Of a stretch of 64,000 bases of DNA, positions 24,911 to 35,065 are shown one piece after another. The notes beneath the pieces were generated by a model that worked only from the letters and a program-made list of their open reading frames with translations, was not told the origin of the DNA and made no database searches. Origin of the DNA: Lamellibrachia columna (Eukaryota; Annelida; Polychaeta; Sabellida; Siboglinidae); contig OY759262.1 in assembly GCA_963662155.1 (NCBI GenBank), positions 13,096,282 to 13,160,281 of the forward strand. The letters are read 5' to 3'. The first letter of the stretch is position 1, and every line of letters begins with the position of its first letter. Both the position numbers and the translations under genes were made by a program.

Positions 24911-24998
24911 AGTACGTGTGGTTCACTTTTAACAATTAACATGGAGATGCAGTCATTTAGTGAGAATCGACCATAAAATATGTATGTATGTATGTATG

Positions 24999-25430
24999 CA
25001 GGGGCGGAACCAGGATTTATAAAAAAGGGGGGGTCCAAGGTAATGTATGAAATCAAAAAAGAATTCTTTGACTTTACAGCCAACCAGCATCCTCAAGCAC
25101 ACTGACATAATCTCCTGTTTACCATGTTTATCTGTGACCTCATCTGCCATGATGGAAAAGAAGACATTTTCGTCTTCAAGGCTTATTCGACTACTACATC
25201 AATCACTTCATTGTGGATGATTCTTGGTGTATACTACGCATTCTTCCTTCCGGTCTCAAGATGTTCTCGGAGTGTGTCGTCGCGTTTGGCCATCACCTCC
25301 AGAATTGTCCAGAAGTTTCCCATGGTGGACGATGTACTTGTCCAATCATCCCTGTGGCCTTAAAGTGGCAAGTTTGTTTTCCACAAAATGTTTCTTCATT
25401 GCTCTTCAGGACGTGAACGTTTTTCTTGTA
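24999..25430 (-). pseudogene. hAT transposase fragment (ZMYM1/DUF4371-like) with its terminal repeat
   Basis: On the minus strand: GNFWTILEVMAKRDDTLREH, then YTPRIIHNEVIDVV, then MADEVTDKHGKQEIMSVCLR and VKEFFFDF. These are hallmark blocks of the DUF4371 / zinc-finger-MYM-1-like hAT transposase, where the DEVTD motif holds a catalytic Asp of the RNase H-like fold. At 24999 the plus strand starts CAGGGGCGGAACCAGG, a typical hAT end. Only about 100 bp separate DEVTD from that end, so most of the transposase C-terminus is deleted, and stops and a frameshift also break it. The other side is cut by the LINE that starts near 25440. Confidence 0.75.
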
Positions 25431-25439
25431 CATCTTCTG

Positions 25440-26815
25440 GTCGGACTGGCTCAATTAATTAATTGTAAATTATTAGAAAGGTTATTTAAATACCATATGG
25501 TGGACTTCCTCGTTAAGCATAAATTATTAAATTCATCTCAACATGGATTCCTTAAAGCGAGGTCGTGCTTAACAAATATGTTATGTTTTTTGGAAGAAAT
25601 CACTAAGTGGATAGACGTGGGATCGCCAGTAGATATATTATCTACTTAGATTTTCAGAAAGCTTTTGACAAAGTGCCACATCAAAGATTACTACTAAAAT
25701 TAAAAGCCCATGGTATCGCGGATAGCATAACTGACTGGATAGAACAATGGCTGACTGACAGAAGGCAACGAGTTGTAGTAGTAGATGGAGAAGTTTCAAA
25801 TTGGAAATCGGTTTTGAATGGGGTACCTCAATGATCAGTATTAGGACCTATATTATTCTTAATATATATCAATGACTTGGACGACAGTATAACAAGTAAC
25901 GTACTGAAATTTGCGGATGATACACAACTGTTTTGAAAGGTTAATACTGATGGTGATAAACAACATTTACAAAACGATCTAGACAGATTAGTGAAATGGT
26001 CTCAGAAATGGCAGATGTTGTTCAATTTTGGGAAATGTAGATGCCTACGCACAGGACATGGGAACTTAGATGTAAACTACAAAATGGGAGATACTGTTCT
26101 GGGTATTACTGTAAAAGAAAAGGACTTAGGAGTTACAACAAGCGCTGATATGAAAGTTTCAGAGCAGTGTGGTATTGCAGCTTCAAAGGGTAATCAAATT
26201 CTTGGACTGATTAGAAGAAACATAACATACAAGGGAAAAAGTTAATTATACCTCTGTATAAAGCAATAGTTAGACCTCATTTAGAATACTGTATACAAGC
26301 ATGGAGACCATATCGTAAGAAGGATATAGATACGCTTGAACGCATACAAAGGAGAGAAACTAAAATGATTCCAGAACTGAGAGACCTTAGTTATGAAGAA
26401 CGCCTGAAAGAATGTGGTTTAACAACTCTAGAGACAAAGAGGTTAAGAGGAGATCAGATTGAAGTTTTTAAGATATTGAATTGGTATGAAAATATTGATA
26501 GAAATATGTTTTTGTCACTCAAGAAGGATAGCAGAACTAGAGGACATGAGGTCAAATTAGTAAAGGATCAATGTAGATTGGACATCAGGAAGCACTCGTT
26601 CTCACAGAGGGCAATAAATGAATAGAACAAATTGTCTACAGATTGTGTAATTGCTAGCAGCGTGAATATGTTTAAAAACAAGGTTGACACATATCTCAGG
26701 AGGGCGGGTTATAAGTAGATGAACATAGTTGGACTCTCGATAAGCCAATGCCATGGCTTCCTTGTCCACTTGCCATCTGGGCTTTGGCTTGGATGGCAAA
26801 TCTTGTTAAATAACT
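25440..26815 (+). mobile_element. 5'-truncated CR1-like LINE, copy 1 (RT to 3' end)
   Basis: Encodes the RT domain: KLLERLFKYHMVDFLVKH, SSQHGFLKARSCLTN, YLDFQKAFDKVPHQRLLLKL, WKSVLNGVPQ, PILFLIYINDLDD, FADDTQLF, then thumb and C-terminal motifs LIRRNITYKGK, RPHLEYCIQAW, LERIQRR, and NMFKNKVDTYLRRAGYK with the terminal TAG. The catalytic FADD is at about 25911-25922. It is dead: a frameshift near 25640, GVPQ followed by TGA (25832), LF-TGA near 25935, a one-A deletion at 26237-26241 relative to copy 2, and a Trp-to-TAG change near 26624. The 3' UTR ends AAATCTTGTTAAA without poly(A), as in CR1-type LINEs. Confidence 0.9.
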
Positions 26816-27210
26816 TGTTTGCATTGAATTGATGAAGTAACTGTTAGTGAATTGGTATATCGATCTCTTGCAAAAAAATATTTCTTCAGATTTTTCTGAA
26901 AACGGCATATTCTATTAAGTAACTTGAATTTGACGCCGACCAGTTTCCAATCTACATTCAGGCGATATGTGCGACAAACGGTGGCGCCACACCACGGACC
27001 AAGATAATCGAGGCCAGTCTGTTAAAAGTTAATTTTCGAGTGTCTAGTTATTGTGTCGGGCGAAGTTAAGCGGGTAATCGACAGAACATCGGTACATAAG
27101 CAGTATAGTTGTAGTGGCACATGTAGTGTGAACAAATTGCGATATTTATTTGAGACATGCATTTCCTTATGATTTACTTCATAACGCCTTTATATCGCCC
27201 ACTAGCCACT
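26816..27210. other. No recognisable feature
   Basis: AT-rich sequence between two LINE copies. Confidence 0.4.
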
Positions 27211-27362
27211 ATTTAACAAGATTTAACAAGATTTGCCATCCAAGCCAAAGGCCCAGATGGCAAGTGGACAAGGAAGCCATTGGCTTATCGAGAGTCCAAC
27301 AATGTTCACCTACTTATAACCCGCCCTCCTGATATATGTGTCAACCTTGTTTTTAAACATTA
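27211..27362 (-). mobile_element. CR1-like LINE, copy 2: severely truncated 3' end
   Basis: Reverse complement of the last about 150 bp of the 25.4-kb LINE (VDTY-region codons, stop and 3' UTR). Its 3' terminus carries the unit AAATCTTGTT twice, showing that this family ends in a short tandem repeat. The truncation point abuts the TIR of the element at 27364. Confidence 0.9.
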
Positions 27363-27363
27363 T

Positions 27364-28410
27364 GAAGGGATCCCGGATGGTTCGGCCCATGACGGGTTCG
27401 GCCCACGCCGATGGATGGTTCGGCCTAGTCGATTCGGCCCAAGCACACGGATGGTTCGGCCCACTTCACTGTCGCTATTGAATTCAGCGACCGTCAATTC
27501 GTCCCACTATAGTAGCGGACATCTAAGCGACGGAAATCTAAGACTAAGAATAGTCGTTTCGGCCCACGGCCTGAATCAATAAGAAAGGCGGAGCGGCGGA
27601 AATTATGATTGTGCACAGAAACATACGCACACGCTAATATAATAATCTAGAACTATTTATAGAACTATAGCAAAACTTGTTAACTTAAATGTTTAATAGC
27701 ATGACTTCATTGTTTGTGTGAGCACATTTTATGTGATCAAGCCCTTTATTCAATTAATCGTCTTAAGTCAATTGAGCATTTTACAAGTTGCAAAGAGGTG
27801 TCATTAACGTTTTCGGTTCTATTGTCCCACGTTAGTAGCTGATTTCTAAGAATAATAGTCCACGGCGTGATTCGGAAAAACTAGTTATTATGTTTGCACA
27901 CAGAAACATTATGCACACGTTCACACGCTAATATAATCTAGAACTATTTATATAATTGTAGCGCAATATAAATAAAATAACAGAAAGTGTACTTCAGTTT
28001 GTATCATTATTTTATTATGTATATATATATATATATATCATGTTGTAGTAGTGTTGGAAAATTATGTATTGGTAGTTGTTAATAAAGACAGAAATGTAGC
28101 ATATGACATTTCGCTAAAACACTTAAACATTTCGCAATTACAACACTCAATAAGCAACATTTGATAAGACACGCAAACAGTTGAAACTAGCGACGGTAAT
28201 AATGCATAACATTTCGCAATTACAACACTCAATTCGCTAACAGTTACAATTCGTTAGTTGTTTCGGTCCATGGAGCCTGCTGGCACTGGTTGCATACACG
28301 GATGGTTCGGCCCATGCGGGTGAAAACACTTCACGGTTCACCAGTCACCCCGGTGGATGGTTCGGCCCATGGGCCGAACCTGTTATGGGCCGAAACATCC
28401 GACACCCTTC
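27364..28410. mobile_element. Candidate non-autonomous TIR element with TTCGGCCCA repeats
   Basis: The left end GAAGGGATCCCGGATGGTTC matches the inverted right end GAAGGGTGTCGGATGTTTC, and the match continues through CGGCCCAT and GGTTCGGCCCA. GGATGGTTCGGCCCA recurs near both ends (about 27374, 27411, 27449, 28298, 28354). A perfect 22-bp palindrome lies at 28359-28380. The interior is AT-rich, has the repeated CTAATATAATCTAGAACTAT (about 27635 and 27929), and has no transposase frame. Target-site duplication not evident. Confidence 0.65.
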
Positions 28411-28883
28411 TGAAGTACTCAATTTTTAGTCACTAGTTTAATGAAGTACAATCTACTTTTAACGTGTCCTTTGCCTGTAATTATATTTACTGGCGAGGAT
28501 AATAATTTGATCATAAAAAATTTATATCATAATAACAAAAACTATTTTTGATGATTTAAACAAAAGTATGTACTCTTATTAAACTGATTGCGCCTATTGA
28601 ACTTGTCACAGATTTGCCTTTGGTCATCAACAATCACGATGAGCTATTTTAAGAAATTTTTAAGCAGCTTTAACTTAAGGCATTATTAGTATAGATCTAC
28701 TCACTCAGTACTAAGGTATGTACAGTGCAACATGTTTTCAGAATGATTAAAGCTGCGTACGATTCTAAATATTTGACGGCAAAAACTATTATCTGTTTCA
28801 CATGTGAAATCACAATGCTGCAGGGAGATGAAGATCAGAACATGAAGTTACGATGATAATTGATATAATTGTTGTATTTCCAG
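28411..28883. other. No recognisable feature; weak relic of repeat A
   Basis: 28545-28610 loosely matches the inner part of repeat A (TTTGATGATTTAAACAAAAG ... TTATTAAACTGATTGCGC). Otherwise featureless up to the acceptor of the next exon. Confidence 0.35.
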
Positions 28884-28901
28884 TGACCCATCACTTGCGC
28901 A

Positions 28902-29088
28902 ATGAAGTCTGAAGAAGAACAACACATCTCCACAGGGAATCAGTTGCAATCCTTAGATGCAGCACCAGAAGATGCCCGATGCACTCCAGCAGACATCAGC
29001 CAGTCTCCTATATGGTCTCCAACTTGTGGACGTATTGCTTCTGTCAGTTTGGAGAATCAGAGTTCTGATGACTTCCAAGTCTTACAAG
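28902..29088 (+). CDS. Zinc-finger protein, coding exon 1
   Basis: Starts at the ATG at 28902, 18 bases after a good acceptor (TTGTTGTATTTCCAG, ending 28883), so a 5' UTR exon must lie upstream. It encodes 62 residues beginning MKSEEEQHISTG and ends FQVLQ plus one base before GTATAC. The segment is acidic and Ser/Pro-rich with no finger. The phase (one base carried over) fits the acceptor at 30316 and gives FQVLQ-E-MHSQEG. The join is inferred from phase and splice signals only. Confidence 0.65.
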
Positions 29089-29216
29089 GTATACAGTGTG
29101 AAACTAAACTAGAAACATCCTTACACTAAGAAGTAGTTACATCAATTGTCTGAATAAATAGTCTATAGAAACACGTTTGATATTGTGTTTGTTGGTTATA
29201 AGCACATACTCTTCAG

Positions 29217-30139
29217 GCCTTGACATTAAGCTTTTGTACCCAGTGGCCCGTCGGGCCAGTAGATGTTAAAAGTTACTGGCCCCCAAAAAGTTAATGGCCC
29301 GTATTTCTTTTTATTAATTTATAAAAAACACTATTTTTTGCAATACATCGCATTACATGTTGAAGGATGCGAATTTGGCCGTTATTTATTTTGCCGTTGG
29401 TGATTTACTTTCATGGCAGACAATGTTGCTGCAGGAATCGTTTGAGAATTGTATGTCGTATGTTTTGAGAATGATGGGTGATGTAGCCGCGTGCGTATCG
29501 AGTTACAGCTAGTTATACTCGAAAATACGATGGGCGAACTGGACCTGACACTGTACATAACTATGACTGTTACAATTGGGTTTATTTCTTTCGAATATAA
29601 ACCTTTGGACTGAAGTACAAAGTTACAGTAAAGCTATCTGCGCCCTAGTGGGTCCTGGAATGTATGCTAGATGCTGTCGTGACACTTGGCGGACAGTCCG
29701 TGAATCAGTTGGTTTATATGAAATCGGTACGTCGAAGGCATACCGCGATAGCCGATACGTATCATGCAGAAGAAAATGCTGCGATATACCGATATTATAC
29801 TGGTAACCCAGTGCAACCCTAGTAAAATATAGGTGTCTGCAATTCACAAAAACTAACAACATCATGCAGACTTTCTTGTGAGGCAAAAACAAGATGGCAA
29901 TTATACGAAACGACAACACAAAATCACATGAGATGAAGATTGTGTGTAATAGTAGTGCTAGGGTGAATGGCAAGGACAAGCGATTGAAACGATGACCTGT
30001 GGCTGTAACTAATGGCATAAAAACGATCTGATACTATGTTAGCCCACCAGGCCAGTAAAATATGGAAACTTGTGGCCCGAATTGGCCCGACAGCCCCCAA
30101 AAAGGCGCCGGACCAGCATGCCAGTGTTAATGTCGAGGC
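29217..30139. mobile_element. Candidate TIR element in the zinc-finger gene intron
   Basis: The left end GCCTTGACATTAAG and inverted right end GCCTCGACATTAAC form short TIRs. Next to each lies a GGCCC-rich subterminal block: left CAGTGGCCCGTCGGGCCAGT, right GGCCAGTAAAATATGG ... GGCCCGAATTGGCCCGACAG. The length is about 920 bp and it sits wholly inside the intron between the two coding exons. No transposase frame; no convincing target-site duplication. Confidence 0.5.
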
Positions 30140-30316
30140 TTGCTCTTTGTGTAATTTTTAATTGTACATTTACTGATATTGATGTTTTTATGTCCCAGAA
30201 ATGGTGCTATGTTTATTAATGAGTAAACTGTTATTGGTTGTAGTGACACATTCAAAAACATTGTTCTGATCTTCACAAAGGTCTGACAAGTATAAAGTCT
30301 GAAAAACACCTGGCAG

Positions 30317-31938
30317 AAATGCATTCACAAGAAGGATTCCTGCCACTCGATCACTGTGAGCCACACATCCAAGTGAAAGCAGAAAAGGTTGAACCTGATG
30401 AATGTAAGAGCAACAGTGGAGAGACCAGAAAGTGGGTAGTGTGTGGGGGAGGTTTATTAAAAGAGGTCTTGAATGTGGAACACACAGACTGGTCTGTAGA
30501 AACATCAGTGGATTCCAGTGAGAATATTGATGAAAAAGGATATATTGATGAGGATGTCTCAGAAGTCAGAGTAACACACACGAACGTGGAACCACATATT
30601 GGCTTTGTGTGCACAAAACAGTTCACACAATGCACTACGGTTGGTGGTCAAGAGAAAATTAACTCAGGTGAGAATAAACACGGTTGTAGTTCACAGGAAA
30701 AGTCACCTGCACACTCCATACTTAAACCAAATCAATGGATTCACACATGTGTGAAACTATACACTTGTTCTACATGTGGAAAGACATTCACAGAATCCCA
30801 AAACCTTGAGATTCATGAAAAGATGAACACATGTTTGAAGCCATATACTTGTAAAATATGTGGAAAGTCATTCACAATGTCCAGAGACCTTAAGAGACAT
30901 GAAAACATTCATAGATGTGTGACACTACGTGCTTGTTATGTATGTGGCAAATCGTTCACAACGTCCAGTAGCCTTTATGCTCATGAAAAGATTCATAAAG
31001 GTATGAAGCCGTATACATGTTATTTGTGTGGAGAATCCTTCACAACGGCTAATGAATTTAAGATTCATAATAAGAATCACACAATTGTAAAGCCATACAC
31101 TTGTTCTACATGTGGAAAGTCATTCTCATCCTCCAGTTCCTATTATACACATAAGAGGATTCACACAGGTGTGAAGCCATACACTTGTGCTACATGTGGA
31201 AAGTCATTTTCAACATCGTTTTACTGTAAGACTCATGAAAAGATTCACACAGGTGTGAAGCCATATGCTTGTGCCACATGTGGAAAAAAATTCACAGCAT
31301 CCAGTAACCTTAAGAGTCATGAAAAGATTCACACAGGTGTAAATGTACACATTTGTTCCACATGTGGAAAGTCATGCATAACATCCAGTCACCTTAAGAT
31401 TCATGAAATGATTCACTCAGGTGTGAAGCCACACACTTGTGCCACATGTGGAAAGTCATTCAGAAGACCCACTGACCTTAAGACTCATGAATTGATTCAT
31501 TCAGGTGTGAAGCCATACATTTGTGTCACTTGTGGAAAATCGTTCACAAGATTCCCTGATGTTAAGACTCATGAAAAGATTCACACAGGTGTGAAGCCAT
31601 ATACTTGTGCCACATGTGGAAAATCATTTATAACATCCAGTAATCTTAAGACTCATGAAAAGATTCACACACGTGTGAAGCCGTACACTTGTGCCACATG
31701 TGGAACATCGTTCACAAAGTCCAGGGAACTGAAGTCTCATGAGAAAATTCACACAGGTGTGAGACTGTACACTTGTACCACATGTGGAAAGTCATTCACA
31801 GTGTCCAGTAATCTTAAAACTCATGAAAGGATTCACACAGGTGTGAAGCCATACACTTGTGCCACATGTGGAAAGTCATTCTCAAGATACAGTCACCTTA
31901 AGCCTCATGAAAAAATTCACACACGTATGAAGCCATAG
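30317..31938 (+). CDS. C2H2 zinc-finger protein, coding exon 2 (14 fingers)
   Basis: Together with exon 1 this makes 602 codons. The non-finger part (about residues 63-205) has VKAEKVEPDE, which contains a sumoylation-type VKAE motif, and acidic stretches. From about residue 210 to the end there are 14 C2H2 fingers spaced 28 residues apart: CxxC-(12)-HxxxH with linkers HTGVKPY in place of the usual TGEKP. Finger 1 (CSTCGKTF...) has lost its second His (HEKMN), and finger 2 and finger 4 have aberrant linkers. Linkers of fingers 5-14 are near uniform, a sign of recent tandem growth. All fingers are on one exon, as in most polydactyl zinc-finger genes. Presumed nuclear DNA-binding regulator; orthology not recognised. 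Confidence 0.9.
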
Positions 31939-32200
31939 GCGTTCATATATGTGGGAAACCACACAATTGTGCCACGTGGAAAAGCATTCACAACATCCAT
32001 TCACTGTAAAATTCATGACAACATCTATACAGTTGCCCCCTCCCCCGTTAAGCCATAAAATTGTTCTTTATGTGTAATGTCACACAATCCTGTTATGTTA
32101 AGGTTCATAAACGAAGTTGTTAAGCCACACACTTGTGTCACATGAAAGTCATTCAGTGTCTAATAACTAAGATTCATGAAAAAAATCACACATGTGTAGC
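31939..32200 (+). pseudogene. Decayed zinc-finger repeats after the stop codon
   Basis: After the TAG the sequence still resembles finger units at about 84-bp spacing: GTGGGAAACCACACAATTGT, GCCACGTGGAAAAGCATTCA ... CATTCACTGTAAAATTCATG, GTTAAGCCACACACTTGTGT ... TAAGATTCATGAAAAAAATC. They carry stops and indels. So the ancestral array was about three fingers longer and the tail became 3' UTR or downstream DNA. Confidence 0.75.
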
Positions 32201-32262
32201 AGTTTGCAACCACTAAGGTGAATCCCAGCTGTTCTTATACTGATGCTTCACGCTGTGTGTAT

Positions 32263-33171
32263 CTGGCTTGGGTTCAAATGTGAGTCAGATCATTTAAATG
32301 CAAATGTTTGAAATTACGCAAATGCACCGAGACATGATTGCATTTAAATACAAATGCAAGGGTTTGGAATGATGCAAATGCAAGTGTTTGAAGTGATGCA
32401 AATGCAGGTGTTTTTATATTATTCAAATGCAAGTGTTGTAAAGGATGCAAATGCAAGTGTATTCATATCATGCAAATGCAAGTGTTTTAAATGATAGAAG
32501 TGTTTTTATAATATGCAGATACAAGTGTTTTAAATTATTCAAATGCAAAAGCAAGTGTTTTAAATGATAAAAAACAACTGAATGCTTGGATGTCAGGAAT
32601 GGTGACTGATATGTGGCAGTTAGCTTAAACAGTTATTATCAACAACAGTGATTTGCACATGTGATCCACAGCTCCAATGGACAGCTTTGTTTAAAAAAAA
32701 TTTTTAATTGCATAGCATTTCACAGGTGAAACAAAACATCCATGGCTTCCTGCCTTTTGTGCAATGCTCAACAGAGTCTGTCCACAGAGTCAGTAGTGAA
32801 CACAAATTGTATGTGATGGTGTTAAACTGGATTCACTTGTTACATAATAGTGTATAAAACTTTGTGGTGGAGTCAAAGACAAAAGAAGATTGGAAAACCA
32901 ATTTGCAGGTTCAACAATGTGTTTATGAACGTTGTAAACATATCATATATTGATGCAAATGTTTACTAACCAAATGCAAATGTTTTTTAAGCAAATGCAA
33001 GTGGTTTTTTAATCAAATGCAAATGCTTTTCAATCAAGTGCAAATGTTTAAATGTAAATGTCTTGGATTCAAAAAGCAAATGAAAATGTTTTGATGCAAA
33101 TGCAAATGTTTCGGTTTCCAAAAATGCAAATGCGGAATTTTTATATGCATTTGCATTTGAACCCAAGCCTG
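32263..33171. mobile_element. hAT-type non-autonomous element rich in ATGCAAATG
   Basis: The left terminus CTGGCTTGGGTTCAAATG and inverted right terminus CAGGCTTGGGTTCAAATG match over 17 of 18 bases. Flanks are GTGTGTAT (32255-32262) and ATGTGTAT (33172-33179), an 8-bp target-site duplication with one mismatch, the size expected for hAT elements. Both ends carry many subterminal copies of an (A)AATGCAAATG-like motif (32296-32560 and 32950-33160), inverted relative to each other only in part. No transposase frame. Confidence 0.8.
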
Positions 33172-33586
33172 ATGTGTATGTGCATCAAATTATACATGCA
33201 AACAAGTGGTTTGCTTACACATGCAAAATCACATAAGGTGGCTGACTACCCTGCAATCAAGTTATGTGTGCATAGGTCTGTGCATCATTGTTAGGACGAT
33301 TAAATCAAGACAAAAGTTATATTATCGATTAAAACTACGTCCATAATGCCAACAGTAAACACAAATGATACATTTGTTGGTAAAGGAATGTTAAAAAGAA
33401 CCGAAACTATTATAAAGTAACCATTGTACATGTAACGCCTCTCGTGGATAAGCGGAATAACTTTTTTCGGAGTGTGATTTTGAGATAGCAAAACTTAAAT
33501 TTCTGTCCTGCACTTTGTGATTTTTTTGTGTGTTAACATTTTGACCAACAAATGTAAGGGTTTGGAATTATGCAAATTGTAATTTT
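33172..33586. other. No recognisable feature
   Basis: AT-rich sequence between the hAT-type element and a local tandem duplication. Confidence 0.4.
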
Positions 33587-34318
33587 ACCATTTTTTTTAT
33601 GTAAGTTTGACATATCATGCTTTATATAATACAAACATATCAAATTGCAATATTCCTGCAAGTGTTTTATTTGAAAAAATATAGTAGATAAATCTTGTGT
33701 TATTAATGATTATGATCAGAGTACAGTATTTTGTTAATTTTGCTGGTGATGTAGCTGTTACTATGTCAGATATTAAAAAAAATTGCACGGGACCCCCAAC
33801 ATTTTTGGGCTTTTTACTAAAATGTCATTACTCATTGTGGTAAAAAATATGGGGTTTTATAACAATCTTGCTACTTTGGCTGCTGTTGTAGCTGTTACAA
33901 TGTTAGATAGTTAAAAAAATGCATGGGACCCTCAATTGTTTGGCATTTTTATAGAAATAAATAATAAATGAAAATTTCTGCCAAGTTTTACGGAAGTGAC
34001 ATTACTTCTTGTTGGTAAAACACTGACTACTGTCGAAATTGAGCTAAAATGTTTTTTTTTCTGTGACTTACTAAATTACCTAAAATCATTAATTTTACAA
34101 TTTTTTTTATGTAAGTTTAACATATCATGCTTTATATAATGCGAATATATCAAACTGCAATATTCCTGCAAATTTTTTATTTGAAAAAATATAGTAGATA
34201 AATCTCGTGTTATTAATGAGTATGATTAGAGTACAGTATTTTGTTAATTTTGCAGGTGATGTAGCTGTTACTATGTCAGATATTAAAAAAATTTGCACGG
34301 GACCCCCAACATTTTTGA
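33587..34318 (+). repeat. Local duplication: about 225-bp unit repeated at 510-bp offset
   Basis: 33591-33808 and 34101-34318 match closely (TTTATGTAAGTTT... through GGTGATGTAGCTGTTACTAT to GCACGGGACCCCCAACATTT). A third, partial and more diverged copy of the last part lies at 33885-33945 (GTAGCTGTTACAATGTTAGA). Non-coding. Confidence 0.85.
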
Positions 34319-34579
34319 GATTTTGGGGTCTAATAGATCTACCTGTAAAAGACAATCTTTAGAATTTAAAGTTTCATTATATATATTTCAGGGTAATCAG
34401 CCACCTTACTGCATTTTCTTAATGTTGTTTCTTCTACGGAACTTTGTCATTTGTTCATTATCAGGGGCATAAATCTAAGAGGGGATCTGGGTGTCCATTT
34501 TTTTAAAGCAAACTATGATCATTTGCAGTCAGTCTGAAGAAAACATGACCACTACTTGACCCACATTCCTAGTAAAAGG
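34319..34579. other. No recognisable feature
   Basis: AT-rich; nothing identified. Confidence 0.4.
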
Positions 34580-35065
34580 TGGATGTGAACCTTCAAGCTG
34601 CTTCCTCATATGGTTCAGCCCATCACGAGTCCGGTTCACTTATGTTCAGACGTGTAGTGTGTGACTAGCTTAAGTAATGTGCACAGTCTGTTTAATAAAA
34701 AAATGCCTATTTTTTTCAAATCATCGAAAGAATTTACTTTAGTCGTTATACCTGGTAAGGAGCAAAATAGTGGATATCCAAATTGGTAAACACTGTGTGG
34801 GTCAATTCTGATCATGGGCATGACCTCCATCCTCTCACCGATCACATAAAAAAGTGACAACATTTTATCAAGGAAGAAAATCGTGATTTTTCAGCTTTTC
34901 GATTTTCACTTCAGTTAATGCTTTGTCTGATGATTTCACAGAAACTACATACAAAAGTTGCACAAACGAGCTAGCATCTTGCATTGGATACTAGGTCAGT
35001 TTGGTTTTTCCCAAAATTTATTTGAAATGAGACTAGCCAAAAAATTAAATTGATTAAGCACCTTT
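34580..35065 (-). repeat. Dispersed repeat A, copy 2 (inverted)
   Basis: Reverse complement of copies at 148 and 53338. Examples on the plus strand: AAAAATCGTGATTTTTCAGC... and CTTCAGTTAATGCTTTGTC... It ends at TTGATTAAGCACC, the inverse of the common start. Confidence 0.88.
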
